A stretch of 64,000 nt of DNA from Dillenia suffruticosa (taxonomy: Eukaryota > Streptophyta > Magnoliopsida > Dilleniales > Dilleniaceae): positions 434,001 through 498,000 of the forward strand of contig JAVTVX010000010.1 in NCBI GenBank assembly GCA_033439265.1, read 5' to 3'. The notes under the pieces are model-generated. The model was given only the letters and a program-made list of their open reading frames with translations, was not told the DNA's origin and did not search any database. A program made the position numbers and the translations under genes. This document shows positions 35,755-49,200 of the stretch, in pieces. Position 1 is the stretch's first letter. The number at the start of each line of letters is the position of its first letter.

Positions 35755-38700
35755 TGATTTATTTGATTGTAATTTTAAAATTAAAATTGTATTATCCTCG
35801 TATAAAACCGTCGGTAGCTCTTTTCTTGAAAATAAACAACAAACTTCTCGTACATGCTGAATCACATAAATTAACCATACGCATTCGCGACTAATTTCAT
35901 GTATTGCTAAAATTTCAATATAATTAGATGATGTAGTTACTATTATTTATTTTATTGAACGCCATGTAATGGCGAAGCCATCATAGGTAAACACATATTT
36001 AATTTGTGATCGAGTATTATGATAATCATATAGGTATTTTGTATCTGTAAATTCAATTAAATCCGTTTTGAATAGTTTAGAAAAATACAGATCCATATCT
36101 TTTGAATATTGTAGGTAATGAAATGCATGTTTAATCCTATTCTAATGTTTTTGGATTGAATAAAAGGTATATCTTGTTAATAAATTGATGGAAAATGATA
36201 TATTAGATCACGTATGACTAGCAAGATATATGAGTCTTACGATTGCACTTAAATATAGTATTTCACGTTTAAGAATTTTCTCATTATATTCTCGAGATCA
36301 AAAAATGTCTTTACTTACATCAAATGACCTCACAATCATTGACGTGCTCAATTGATATGCTTTATTTATATAAAATTATTTTACCACTTGTTCTGTATAA
36401 ATTGTCTAATGCACAAGAATCTGGTCTTTTAAATTTTCTATCTATGAGCAAATACAAAATTTTATTTTTTTTGAAATTTTTCATCTTAAATTCTCTATTC
36501 AAACATTATATTGCTTTCGAGAGCTCTTCAAAAGTTTCAATAATATTTAGATCATCAATATATACTGTAATAATAGCAAAATCAAATCCAAATCTTTTTA
36601 TAAAAGTGTATGGGTAAACAGTATCATTTTTATATTCATCCTTTAACAAATACTCACTAAGATGATTATACCATATGCCATCAGATTATTTTAATCCATA
36701 TAAAGATTTGTTTAATTTAATTGAGTAATGTTCTCAAGATCCGAAATTACATATTTATGGTATTTTAAATTCTTATGAGAATTCATATAAATGTCATTAT
36801 TAAGTGTACCATACAAATAAATTATAACGATATCTATTAAACACAAATCAAGTTTTCTTTTGTATTGTCAGACTAATTGGATATCGAAAGGTAATCACAT
36901 CTATCATAAGACAGTATGTTGCATCATAATCAATATCGAAATTTTACAAAATTCTTATGCAACTAAATGTACTTTATATCTCATAATTTCATTTTTCTTG
37001 TTTCGTTTTCACACAAATACCTATTTGCATCCCACTAGTTTTACACTAATAGGTGTACGGATTACTGGTTCAAAAATATTTTTTTGTTAAGAGATTTCAA
37101 TTCTGTCTCAATTATCTTTTTCCATTTTAATCAATTATATCTATATTTACATTTCTCAAAGACCTTGATTTAAGATTTTTATTTTTATTCTTAATAATCA
37201 TTGTTATATGATAAATAAGAATGTCATTCACATTGATATTATTTTAATTCCATATTTCTCCAAGTATAACGTAATTTATTGAGATATCATGATTATCAAC
37301 ATTTTCATGTATTTGATATTCTTTTGAAACATTGTCCATGGTTGATACCCCTTTAAGACATGCAATATTTTCGTTTAGACAATATAATTTTTTTTACTCA
37401 TTTTCTATCTTGAGAATTTTTATTTTTGAATTCCATTGGTTTACTATATTTTGCACATGTTTTAAAGTCATTATCAATATTATATTGTCCTTCAAGGATA
37501 TTAATGTGGTCGGTAAATATGTCTGCCAATTGATTTATTAAACTTTGTAAATTAATCAATTATTGAACTTTCGGTCCATATTACTTTATTTAAGAATCAA
37601 GATAAGATGAACAAGTGTTTCAGTTAGACTATTTTGAGTGTGAACATATATTACAGGATATTTTACACTTATCCCAATCGACATACAATATTTATCAAAA
37701 TTTTGAGATGTAAATTTACTAGTATTATGAAGATAAATTTTCTTGATTAGATAATCTGAAAAATTTGACCGTGATTTAATTAACTGGTAAACAATCTCGC
37801 AAACGATAAGTTACGGATTGATAATAATGATACATATAACCACCTAATTGATGTATTAATTAAAAACCATAAAATATTTAAATGGTTCACATGGTGGGTA
37901 TATAGGGGGCTATAAATATCTATATATTCGTTTAAAAAAATCAAGAGACTCATATTTTCTTCAATTAATTTGTTTTGAGAGTAACTAACACAAGTAAATT
38001 CATTAAACGGAAGAATTTTCTGGTTTTTCAAAAAATGTCCACAAGAACCATTTATAATTTTTCGCATCATTATTGACTCAGGATGGCCAATCGGTCATGC
38101 CAAACAGTATAATCATTCAACTTAATAAACTTCCGGCTTATTGTTGCATATACTCCTAATAAACTTCCGGCTTATTGTTGCATATACTCCTATTGCATTA
38201 ATATATGTGTAATACAGATCGGAAGAATATGTTAATAATTTTTCTGATATTCTTTTATCACCTAAAATTATATTCGTAATGTGAAAATAGTCAATATTTC
38301 CTTCATTTGTCTTAATATAGTATCATTTTTTGTGGATATTTTTAAAACTCAACAAATGTTTTTGAGATTTAGGAGAGTATAATACTTCATCAATTTTAAA
38401 TTTAATTCCTATACGCAAAAATATATTAACTTTTTTGGAATTTTTTTTATCAATTTTGTACTATTAGATATAGTATTAACATTTGCCTATCGTATTATCA
38501 AATAAGAAAAATATTTCTTATATTTTAATATAGTGTGTGTAGTGGCACTGTTTACTACATATATATCTCCATCATTTATTGCAAATCGAACTAAGGGATT
38601 ATTTATATTTTTCAATAAACAAACAAATATTTTAAAATTTATGATAATGCTAATACTAGTAAGTTTTAAGAAATTTATTTTCGTAACAAAATATATTTGT

Positions 38701-39560
38701 TTAAAATAAACAAATCAATATAATAATAAATATTTTAGAATTCAATATATTTAAGATAAAATACAATTATATCTAAGAAATTTATTTTTTGATACTCTCG
38801 TTGCCAATCAAGTGGTCAATTTTTGAGTATTGTATGCATCACAACATTATCAATGAGACATTCATCTTTTTTCATCTTTTATTGATTTCAAGATATTTTT
38901 AGAATCTTTTGAAAACATATTTTATCTTTTCACATCATTATTGTCTTACTTCTGGGGTGATCTTTGCTTTTTTGATTTGATGGCCCATGGTTACTAATAT
39001 TATCATAAATATTTCGTCATCAGTCACGACCACAATCATGGTCACAACCATTTTTTATAATTATTTGGTGCGATAAAAATAATTATAAATTGATAAAATA
39101 AATAAAGATCATTGGATTAATTAATATTTTTCATCTATTCTTTGTCTTTTTTTATCATGATTTTTTCACTTTTAGTAGTTTGATGAATTTGCATGACCAT
39201 TTTTTATGATTTGATAAATTTGTATAATTACTAAAATAACAATATCTTCTATATTCAGAATAATATTTAATTGCATTCATTTTAGAGAATGAATTAGGAT
39301 CACTAAATCGAGTTTCATGATTTTTTATCAATAATTTGTTATTTTATTCAACTACAAGAATATATAAAATCAGTTTAGAATATTTTGAATCTCTTTTTTC
39401 AATATTACTATCGCATGAGCAAATTCAATGCATGAAAGGTGTAGAATTTTTCTTAATGAAAGTTTACTACTTAAATACGTAACATTATTACACTAATTCT
39501 ACGTCTTACAAAAGCTTTTGGACCAGTAAGCCACAAGCTCTGGTTTCTAACCTATATACT
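35755..39560 (-). mobile_element. Ty1/copia retrotransposon fossil, heavily decayed
   Basis: Minus-strand remnants in Ty1/copia order. A gag-like part lies at about 39000-39500, the pre-integrase/integrase region at about 37700-38100, reverse transcriptase at about 36300-37200 (with a VYIDD-type active-site block near 36540-36580), and RNase H at about 35755-36060. It is broken throughout, with dozens of interruptions and very AT-rich drift, so it is an old insertion. A decayed primer-binding-like stretch near 39796-39815 suggests the 5' LTR once lay to its right, up to about 40080. No convincing LTR pair was found. A 34-bp direct repeat lies inside at 38123-38190. Confidence 0.75.
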
Positions 39561-39564
39561 TAAT

Positions 39565-40313
39565 CAATAATTAGATTATTAAACTAAGAAAACAAAAAAT
39601 ACAATAATACGATGATAGTTCATTTTCTGATATAGAAAATCGGAGTAAATTGCAACCATAGATCATATTTTGAAAAACCATAATCTTAAATAAATTTTTT
39701 ATACAAAAATAATAAACATAAGTTATAGAAAATTCATACAAAAAAAATTTATTCTTTGTTGGTGAGAATTTCGTATTCAATTGAGTAAAGTTTTGAGCTG
39801 ATAATGTGTTATAAGATAAAAAGAATATTAATAATTAGGAAAAATAAAATAGAGAGAGAAAAAATAAATTTTTTACTCTCTTGTATGTCAAATGAAGTTA
39901 TAAAAGAGATATTTATTTAAATTAGGATATACATATAAATAAAAAATTCTAAAGTTAAATTAATTAAATATTTTTTAAATATATAATATTTTTATATTAT
40001 AGTATCTAAAATAATATAATTTAAAATATATAAAAAGATATTACTAATAACAACATTATATCATTATATCATTATATCATGGATATCTTTTTAAAAGATT
40101 GAACTTCGAACGTCCATCCAAATTTCGCGGATTTTATTATAAGTCGAAGGATGGTGCACAGCAGCCGGGGGCAAATTCCTCGTGTGGTTGAAGAAAGCAG
40201 GGGGTGTTATGTAGGACCCACACCATGGGGGTGCCTTGGTTTTTGAACTCAACTGTCCATCTCCCCTGCCACTCAAATTTCGAATTTCATTCTATCCGCT
40301 CTCCCCTCCATCA
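39565..40313 (+). other. Upstream region of the alpha/beta hydrolase gene
   Basis: 39565-40080 is AT-rich and probably holds the decayed LTR end of the copia fossil. 40090-40313 is GC-richer and should be the hydrolase promoter and leader. An in-frame Met lies upstream at 40236, but the family-like transit peptide starts better at 40314. Confidence 0.5.
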
Positions 40314-43300
40314 ATGGCCTTCGCCACAACCATTTTGCCGCCGACGCTTCCATTTTCCATTCTCAACTTTTCTCTTTCGCATTTTTCTTACCCAAGAACA
40401 AAGATGATGACGTCGCCGTCGACTCATTATTTCAGGCGAAACGGAGTTCGACTTCCGACTGCACGCACCAATCGCGTTCCGACAAGTGTTAATGTTCTTG
40501 GCGTTCATTGTTCTTCAGTTGATCCTTCTTTGGCTGATTGGGACGTAGATGTTCTGTCCAGGTAAATTCTCCTCCCCTTTCTACGTGTTTGACTTGCTAG
40601 GGTTTTTGCTAATTTTTATCTTCTTTTTTATTTGTTGCAGTAGTTGGAATTGGAGAGAGTATTCAATTCGTTACCAATATGCGGGAGAGAGAGGACCTGC
40701 CCTGGTTTTGGTGCATGGTTTTGGAGCTAACAGGTCTACACCACTCTTCTCATTTGCAGACAACAATTTTTCATAGGTACTAATTAGCGCATACTGATTA
40801 TTGCTATATCATCATACTTTATTCTGTCACAAATTGATTCTCATTCCCTCTGTTACTTTTGGTCCTCTTAGTTGTCCACACTTCAAAGGGGAGAGCAATG
40901 TATTGTTTTTTTTGGCGGGGGTGAAGTTAGATCTTCGATTGAGGTGATTTTATTTTATGAGGAGATAGCTGAACACTAAAATGGATATCATGAAGATGCA
41001 ACACAAATCATCTATATAAAGAAAGAACAATAATTGATATCCCCAATTGAATACTTCTTTTTTGATCCAAGTTGCATAGCTAATAGAACTTCGATAATCT
41101 TTTCAAAGCATTTCCTTGTTGATTAGTGGAGTGGAAAGAAAAACAATGGATGTCTAAAAGACCTATCACTCCTAGGTCTTGAACGAAGTGGCAGCCTACT
41201 AGCTATATTCTTTCATCCATGGTGTCACCAACTTAATTACAATAAGAGTCTTGGGTTGTGAAAGGGGTATATAATGAGCACAAAGGAGATGAGACCACCA
41301 AAAAAGCTCTGGGAAAGTAACGAGGGAGTGGTACTAGAAATACATTTCCTCTCCAAGAAAACATGATTATAGGCCTTTTTTATGTCCAATTTGCAACAAA
41401 CACCACCCCCGCACTCCCCAACTTTGACTCAAATCACTTCATTTGTTGTTAGAGACTCATCTACCATTTGTCTCCACTCCAAAAAAGCATGTTGATGCTT
41501 ACAACCCCCCTCCCAGGCTTCCAACCTTCTAGCTAGAAATTTGGCCAACAGCTTAGACAATTTGTGAAGTAACAACTAAAGAAGGCCATAACGAAACAAT
41601 CCAGTCCTATTGCTTTGTCCTCACAATCATTTAAAGCCTGATCCTCCTCCTCCGCAGAGAAATTTCTCTAACCATTTGACTCACTCTTCCCATATAGCCT
41701 TAAAATCCATCCCATCTTACTTGGGTCTCCATGTCACTTTCTCTGTGTACAGCTCTTCATAAAAACTACAAAGGCCTCCTCTACACCGTGACCCTCAATT
41801 CTCAACAAACACCTCTCCATTAGCCTCCATATTACTAATTCACTTTGTTTTGAAACGTGGATTTGCCATCTTGTGAAATAGTCATATTTCTATCTTCCTC
41901 TGTCAAAGACAACATTTGGGATGTTTGGCACCAAAAAATTTCCTCTGGACCTATAAATGAGCTAACTCTTGCTTAGAGTTAATCTTTCCTCTGCTTCTGA
42001 AGCAATGCCACCTTTTTCTAACTCATCAGCTCAGTTATTTCATTTAAGGTACTCTTATTTCTAGCATGAACATTCAAACAGTCAAAACTCTTCGTTCTTA
42101 CTCATCAATTCTACTAAAGGTTTTTCTTTCATTCGCGGGGCTTTCTTCTGACTTTGATTGAGAAATATGTTTCATGAAGTTTAAATTGCTTACATTTCAT
42201 TGCATATATTGTTGCTCTGCCACAACCTACACATTACAAATGCATAAACCTTATTGATTAATTGTTCATCCTTGACTTCTAAACAGCTTTTAAGCCAGGA
42301 TTCTATATTTGTGCTCACTTGTGTTCCTTAACAGTGATCATTGGAGGAAAAATATTCCTATTCTTGCGAAAACACATAGGGTGTACTCAATTGATTTAAT
42401 TGGTTATGGTTACTCGGACAAACCAAATCCTCGTGAATTTCAAAATGAGTTCTTTTACACTTTTGAGACATGGGCCAAACAGCTGAATGACTTCTGTGTT
42501 GAGGTGGTTAAAGACTCGGCATTCTTCATATGCAATTCTATTGGAGGTGATTACTTGTTTGTTTTTTTCTTTTTAACTCATATTAAAATTTCTTCTTTTT
42601 CTATTAGAACATATATTTCTAATTGGATTCCTTTTGGCTTTTACTGTCTTTAGTTGCGAGAGTTGAAAAAGAAATAATTGCCTTGTTTTTTGCCATTGTC
42701 GGTACTAGGGTTCATCTAATTTCTCTAGTTTGTAAGTGTTTTTGTTAGCTGCTTGTTTTCCATGTTTCATCAAGTTCACCTGTTGAATGTTTCTCACTTT
42801 GAGCAAAAGGCTGTTTCTAAGTGGAGATGATTCATCTCAATATGACCATTGTTGTTGCATGTCTGTGCCAGATGATTTGATTTTCACTCTTCTTTATTTT
42901 TTTCTAAAGATCATTCTTTGAACATTTTGTTTTCCTTAGTTAGCCCAAACTAATGTTAAAGCATAAGAGCAGCAACTTTAGGATTTTACTCGGATTACTA
43001 TTTAGCAAGATTTTTAGGAGATTTGGTTGTCTGTTGTTATTCGATTTATAAGGTTTGTAGAAGTTATTTATTTTTCCTATCTTGTTTGTTATATTTTAAT
43101 TTGATCTTAGTTTTCAAGTTGTTTAGGGCATTTAACTTGTTGTTATTATAAGGCCTATGGTTCAGTATAACATTAGGCCCTAGGCCATGATTATTGAATA
43201 TTGAGTTTATTGATTTGACTTATTTGGTTTTCTTGGTATTTTATCCTTCTCTGTGTTGATTCCTTACTTTCTGCTTAGTTTTTCTAATTAAGTTCTCTCT

Positions 43301-46167
43301 TCCCCTTTCTTCTTCCTCCTTATTGGACAAAGGAGGGAGCAGGGAACAAAAAGGTTTCATCTTTCTGATTTGAAAGAAAAGAAAAAGGTGAGAAGAAGGA
43401 AATTGGCTTTCCTTCCCTCCCGTCCTTCGTCTATCAAAGGAAGAACATATGGATAACTCCTTCATTCCCTACCACCTCCATTTCCCTGTCTCTTTCAGTG
43501 AAACAAACACAGCCTTTGTCATTCGTGGCATATGCTTCTCTTCATGCCTGTTTCCATGATTTTCTGTCTTTTTTTTGGGGGGGGGGGGTTGGAGGATTGG
43601 CAAAGGTAGATGAGGTTATATTTGTCACACATTGCCTTTTTATTCCTAAATTGTCAACTGTATATTTGAATAGTTTTCTTCTCCTGTTGACTTATGATTT
43701 CAAGCAATGTTTCAACCAGTTTGTGAAACAAAATAAGAGCTGAAGGTATGGTTTCAAAATTGAATTATCTTTCCTTTACCGCATGTTATTGGGTACCTTT
43801 ATATATATATTGTAAATGTCAGCTTGTTGAAGAAGTTATAATTAATTTTGTGATATAAAGTGCATATCTCTTGATCTTTGCATGAGGTTTTGTAAATAAA
43901 AGCATCGAATAGTTTGATTTTCATCCAGAATGGGTTTTTACTAGACATAGTGTTCCTTTTTGTTTAATGATTTTATATTCTTTGGCCATGTGGAACAGAT
44001 TTCTCTCTCTTTCTTTTCCCCCCTCCCTGGCCCGCAAAAATGTTCTATTATCTGATATTTGCATTGGGACTTCAGTGAAAGAATGAAAGGCCTAAAGTTG
44101 TAGTGGAAAGTTTTCATATGTATCATGTTGTGGTGATATCACCAATTTGTTGTTGCCTTAGTGGCCATGGTTGGATCATGTGACCCCTATATATCGTATT
44201 TTATTTCTTCCCCTTCTTGCAATTGATATTTCTTTGTGGTTATACATAGTTGTTTAAGGAACTTGCTGATCTTGTCCCTTGTACAAAAGCATGGGACCCG
44301 AGGCAAGTTTTATATGGTATGTTTTATGATGGTACCCATCTGATGGAGCTATCAAACAACTTTGTTAGGGCTTCTGCTATATTATGTCTACAACTTACTT
44401 GTTCATTTCATATACATGATAGCTCTATCTGATGTACTTAATCATGTTTGTTGGTAGTTGGCTGGTATATTTCCTTAACTTGAATGCTGTCATTTCATAC
44501 ATGGAACTTCTTTTATGGTATCTTCTGATGATGTTTTTGTCATGACTTATTTTTAAGGTAGTTGGGTTTCGTGTTATGCAGGACTTGTTGGTCTTCAGGC
44601 TGCAGTTATGAAGCCGCAGATCTGCAAAGGCATTATGCTCATAAACATATCTCTTCGTATGCTGCACATAAAGAAGCAGCCTTGGTTTGGCAGACCTATA
44701 ATTAGATCCTTCCAGAGTCTGCTGAGGTAATTCTTGTTGTTTACTTATTATCTCTCTTGTTACTCAAACTGGCCAAGTTAATTGCAGGGATACTGCTATC
44801 TCTCTTGTTACTCAAACTGGCCAAGTTAATTGCAGGGATACTGCTCTTGGCAAACTTTTTTACAGAGCTGTTGCCACACCAGAATCCGTGAGGAATATTC
44901 TCTGTCAGGTATGCCTGTTGAACAATGTGACAGCAGTTGTTGCCCCCAACCCTTGATAAATAGCCTTTTCTACACATGGAAGAGGCTGGATACATGTAGC
45001 CAGAGAACTAGTTGGCGAACAGTCTAGATATACTGACCATCCAGAATGATGTTTATTGTGTTGTGGAACCAAATACAAAATAAGGATAGAGAGTTTTAGA
45101 AATATAGTCTTCTACAGATATTCCTTTGATAGCACAATGAGAAAAATATTAAGGATTTAACTTTGCAAAAAGTCACTGAGTATTTCTGACACTGAATCCT
45201 TTATATATGGTCTCCCTTTTAATTGTGCATTTGTTCTTTGCAGGCATGGATTTTACTTGCCCATTTTTTTCCCTATATATGAGAAAACAGAGAGAGAGAA
45301 AAAATCTGCACTCAAACCGAATAATATTGTTGTTTTGTCACCATTCCTGCTTTATTTCTCCTCTGAGAAGCTATGATCTTACAACCTCTATACTTTTGGT
45401 TCTTTGTCCTCCAACTTGGGACATTAGGACTTTGGTGTTCTTTAATTGCTGACACCCTTTTCTAGGAAAGAACCTTATAAGCTTATAAAAGAAATGCTAT
45501 ATCAACAGACTTTTCCATCTACAAACTCTACAAACATCTAGTTGGTATGTACCGTATCAGAAATTGTGGGTCCGATTGGTCTGAAGTTTTCTACAATTTT
45601 CGGCTCACTTCTGCAAGTTTCTAGAAAGCAAAGTTTTTTGCTTCAATTTCCCCCCAAAAAAAAAATCTAAATGAGAGTTTTCAAAATTGAAACAAAAATT
45701 GGCGAATCCGTGTTGCTTTATCTCTCTAACCCATCTCTCCCTCCAACTTTCTCCTCTTCTGATTATCGCTCTCGCTTCTCCATTCCCTTTCACCTTCCTT
45801 TCACTCTCACCAATTTATCAGTCACTGGACTCACTAGAAAATTTTATGATGTCTCTCTTTCTCTCTCTCTCTCTCTTTTCTTCACCCTTCAGAATAGCTT
45901 CATTTTGGTAGAACCATTCATCTTCTGAAAAAAAGAGAAATTGAATATATGTTTTTACTTTTTATTAGGATTAAATATTGTTTTTACATGATAAAAACCT
46001 TTTTTCCACAAAAAGACTGCATTTTTTTCCTGATTTTGCTGTTGAGAGGAAGTTGAGAGGAAAAAAAAAATCATGTAGGGATCTTAAAGAGAAGAATAAA
46101 CCCTCAAAGCTGGAAATTTTCTTTTTGTTTTTTTTTCAAGTTCTGATTTTTTTTTTTTTTCAAGTTC

Positions 46168-46215
<48 letters not shown>

Positions 46216-49200
46216 ACTTAAAAAGTCTAAACCTACTTTTAAGTAATTTTGTTTTTAATATGAGATTTTTGTTTTAAAATAAAAAAATCTTCTTTTGAAA
46301 AAAAAAAAAAAACCTAAAATCTTATATATCTTTTTTTTTCTTTTGATGAATTGATAAATTTGTGAGTCTGTTTTGTTACTTAGGAAACCCTATTAGGTTT
46401 TTTACGAAAAAAACGAAAAAAAAAATGAAAAGCCTTAACTGCTATTTAGAGATTTTTCTTGTTACATGAATAGACTCCCAATCAGAGGATATGAAGGTGT
46501 CAGCATTGGCGAGTGACACCAAGCAGTGGTGGCATATCAAGTATACTATGAAGGAGCAATGGAGGTGTGCTGTTAACTCTTGGGAAGACTTGAAGCATGA
46601 GTTGAAAGCTCAATTCTTCCTTCAGATTGTTGAGTGTAATCATCATTTGAAATTATGGGATTGGAACAGAGTGGAGAAACGATGAATGTTTAAAGCAATT
46701 ATTGGCTGTTATGTTGAATACTTGGGATATGTCACAGAAGCATAAGTTGTTCCATTTATAGTTAAAAGCTTTGAACCAAACTGCAGCTCCATGGAGGGCG
46801 GGTCAAAGATGTGTTGGAATCTAAAAGTAATGCGAACGCCTCACACTCTGCTCCATTATGCCTACTATTTCTTATTCATAAAACAACAACAGAGTAAGTT
46901 TGGGAAGCGAGGCAAGCCCAAGTCTGGGAGAGCATTACAGATGCTAGCAACTTTGAGAATAGACTCAGACTTGTCAAAATGGTCAAATACTGGTTGGAAT
47001 GGGAATAAACCAACACAGAGGGGTGCTTTTGCATTAGTGGATGAGCTAATCTTGGTGCTACCCTGGCTTGAATCTTTCCCTAAATGGTCCGATAAAATAA
47101 CCTTTTGGCCTAGTTCACGGACTTCATCATAATGACTTTCATGGTTGTATTATGTGAAATAAATAAAGTTACCAGACACCCTTTGTTAGGCAAGTCACTG
47201 CAGGAGGCCAGTTTACCAACGCAGAAGGCAAGGAGCATTAAAACTGGTAGAGGATGTTAGAGTGTAACAATCTGCTGTTAAAAGAATCTTGGGTGGTTAG
47301 GAGGGAATTTAGGCTATAAATAAGGCATGAAGGGAAACGGGAAAGGGGGAAAAAAGATGAATAGCTTCAGCTAAGTGTGGGCAGTCTGCTCTTAGAGAGA
47401 GACTGAGTTTTCTTCTTTTTTTTGTGTTCTTGTTGTGATGCTCATCTCGAGCCATTAATGAAAGGAAGCTCTTGAGCTATCAAGCTTTTAGCATACCTCT
47501 TCTCTCTATTCCTAACAATTGGTTCGACCTGCCGCTCTCTTCCCCCTTCTTCAGTCGACTGTTCACATAGCAAACCCTACAATTACTTCATGCCTAACAC
47601 CAGAATGGACACAAAACTAGAGTCCATAGAGAAAAGTATTGTAGAATTGGGGAAGAGTGTCTCGACACTGGTTGAGGAAATGAACATCCATCGCACCAGC
47701 TTGAACAAACTCAACTCATTGGAAGATCTGGTGGCAGCGCTGCTGCGACAAAAACATGACGCTTGTGAAGAAGCTGGTTCCTCTGCTTCCGCACTACACG
47801 GCGCTCCCGGAAGTCCTTTACTAAAAATAGGGTCGATTCCCATTTTGGGAACCCACCACCAGTACCACCCACACCCAAAATACCCATCACAAGAAGACTT
47901 ACCTTTCGCGCTTCGATCTGCCTTGTTTCGATGGTCACGATCCCGCGGCTTTGGTCGCACGAATGGAGCAGTTTTTCACCATTAATCACATCTTTGATGA
48001 ATCGAGAGTTGCAGTGGCTATGATCTCCATGGATGGCCCACCACTCCATTGGGTTCAGTGGCTTCTCGCTCAAAATCCTTCGATCTTTTGGTTTGAACTC
48101 ACATCCGAACTTTTCGATCGCTTCGGGGGAGGGTTGTCGGCAAACACTTTCGAAGCCCTAGCATCCACGAAGCATTCAGGAATAGTCGATATTTATATTG
48201 ATGAGTTCATCTCGCGTGCAGCACTCATCAATGGCTTAAACCTGTCGATCTATCTGGGTCTCTTCCTTAACGGCTTCAAGGATGAGATTCGCGTGCGGAT
48301 CCGGTCGCACGAAGCCTCTCCCTCTTTCAGACAATGAAGATAGCTCGGGAGGTAGAGCGTGAGAACGGTTTCTTTATAACGGGAGTACTTCCGGGTAAAG
48401 GAGATGGTCTCCGATCCACCTTCAGGTCATGTAAGTGGAGCAACTCAAACCCAATCCACGAAGGATCCGATACTAATTTCCACCCGAAACCCATGCCCTG
48501 GAACCAAATCTCTTTTCCCCCCGCCTTCACTCCAAACCCATCTTCACCCGCAACGTTCCCCTTCCTCTTCTCTTATGCAAACCCTTTCAACCCCAACTAG
48601 AGGTTCCAACCAATTGTACCACCAAGAGCTCATGGATATGCGCTCTTTGTGCTTCAAGTGCAAATTACCAACCTCTTTGCAACTATCCCCACAAGAGCCT
48701 TTGTGCAATCATTTTGGGCGATGACGAAGCTCCTTCGACCAACGAAGCCGCTGGAGAAGATGTGGCTGCAGAAGATTGGCAACACCATCTGAACATTCGT
48801 TGGAGAGAGAATAAGTGCTGGCCCGCTGGAAGGGGGGAACAAAAAAGGATGCAACTTGGTTGGACCTTCTAGATTTTAGGGCAAATTTCCGGGCTACAGT
48901 CTTGAGGACAAGGTTGAAGTTTCAACAGGGGGCAATGTTAGGCAAGTCATTGCAGGAGGCCAGTTTACCAACGCAGAAGGCAAGGAGTATAAAAACTGTT
49001 AGAGGGCGTTAGAGTGTAACAAGCTACTGTTAAAAGAATCTTGGGTGGTTAGGAGGGAATTTAGGCTATAAATAAGGCATGAAGGGAAATGGGAAAGGGG
49101 GAGAAAAGATAAATAGTTTCAGCTAAGTGTGGGCAGTCTGCTCTTAGAGAGAGACTGAGTTTTCTTCTTTTTTGTGTTCCTGTTGTAATGCTCATCTCGA

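Noticed and set aside
38123-38190. 34-bp direct repeat as a CRISPR-like or regulatory array
   Set aside because: Only two adjacent copies inside the copia fossil with no spacer; a simple tandem duplication.
44741-44995. Minus-strand open frame with a repeated 16-residue unit
   Set aside because: It is the antisense shadow of the 48-bp tandem duplication over hydrolase exon 5.
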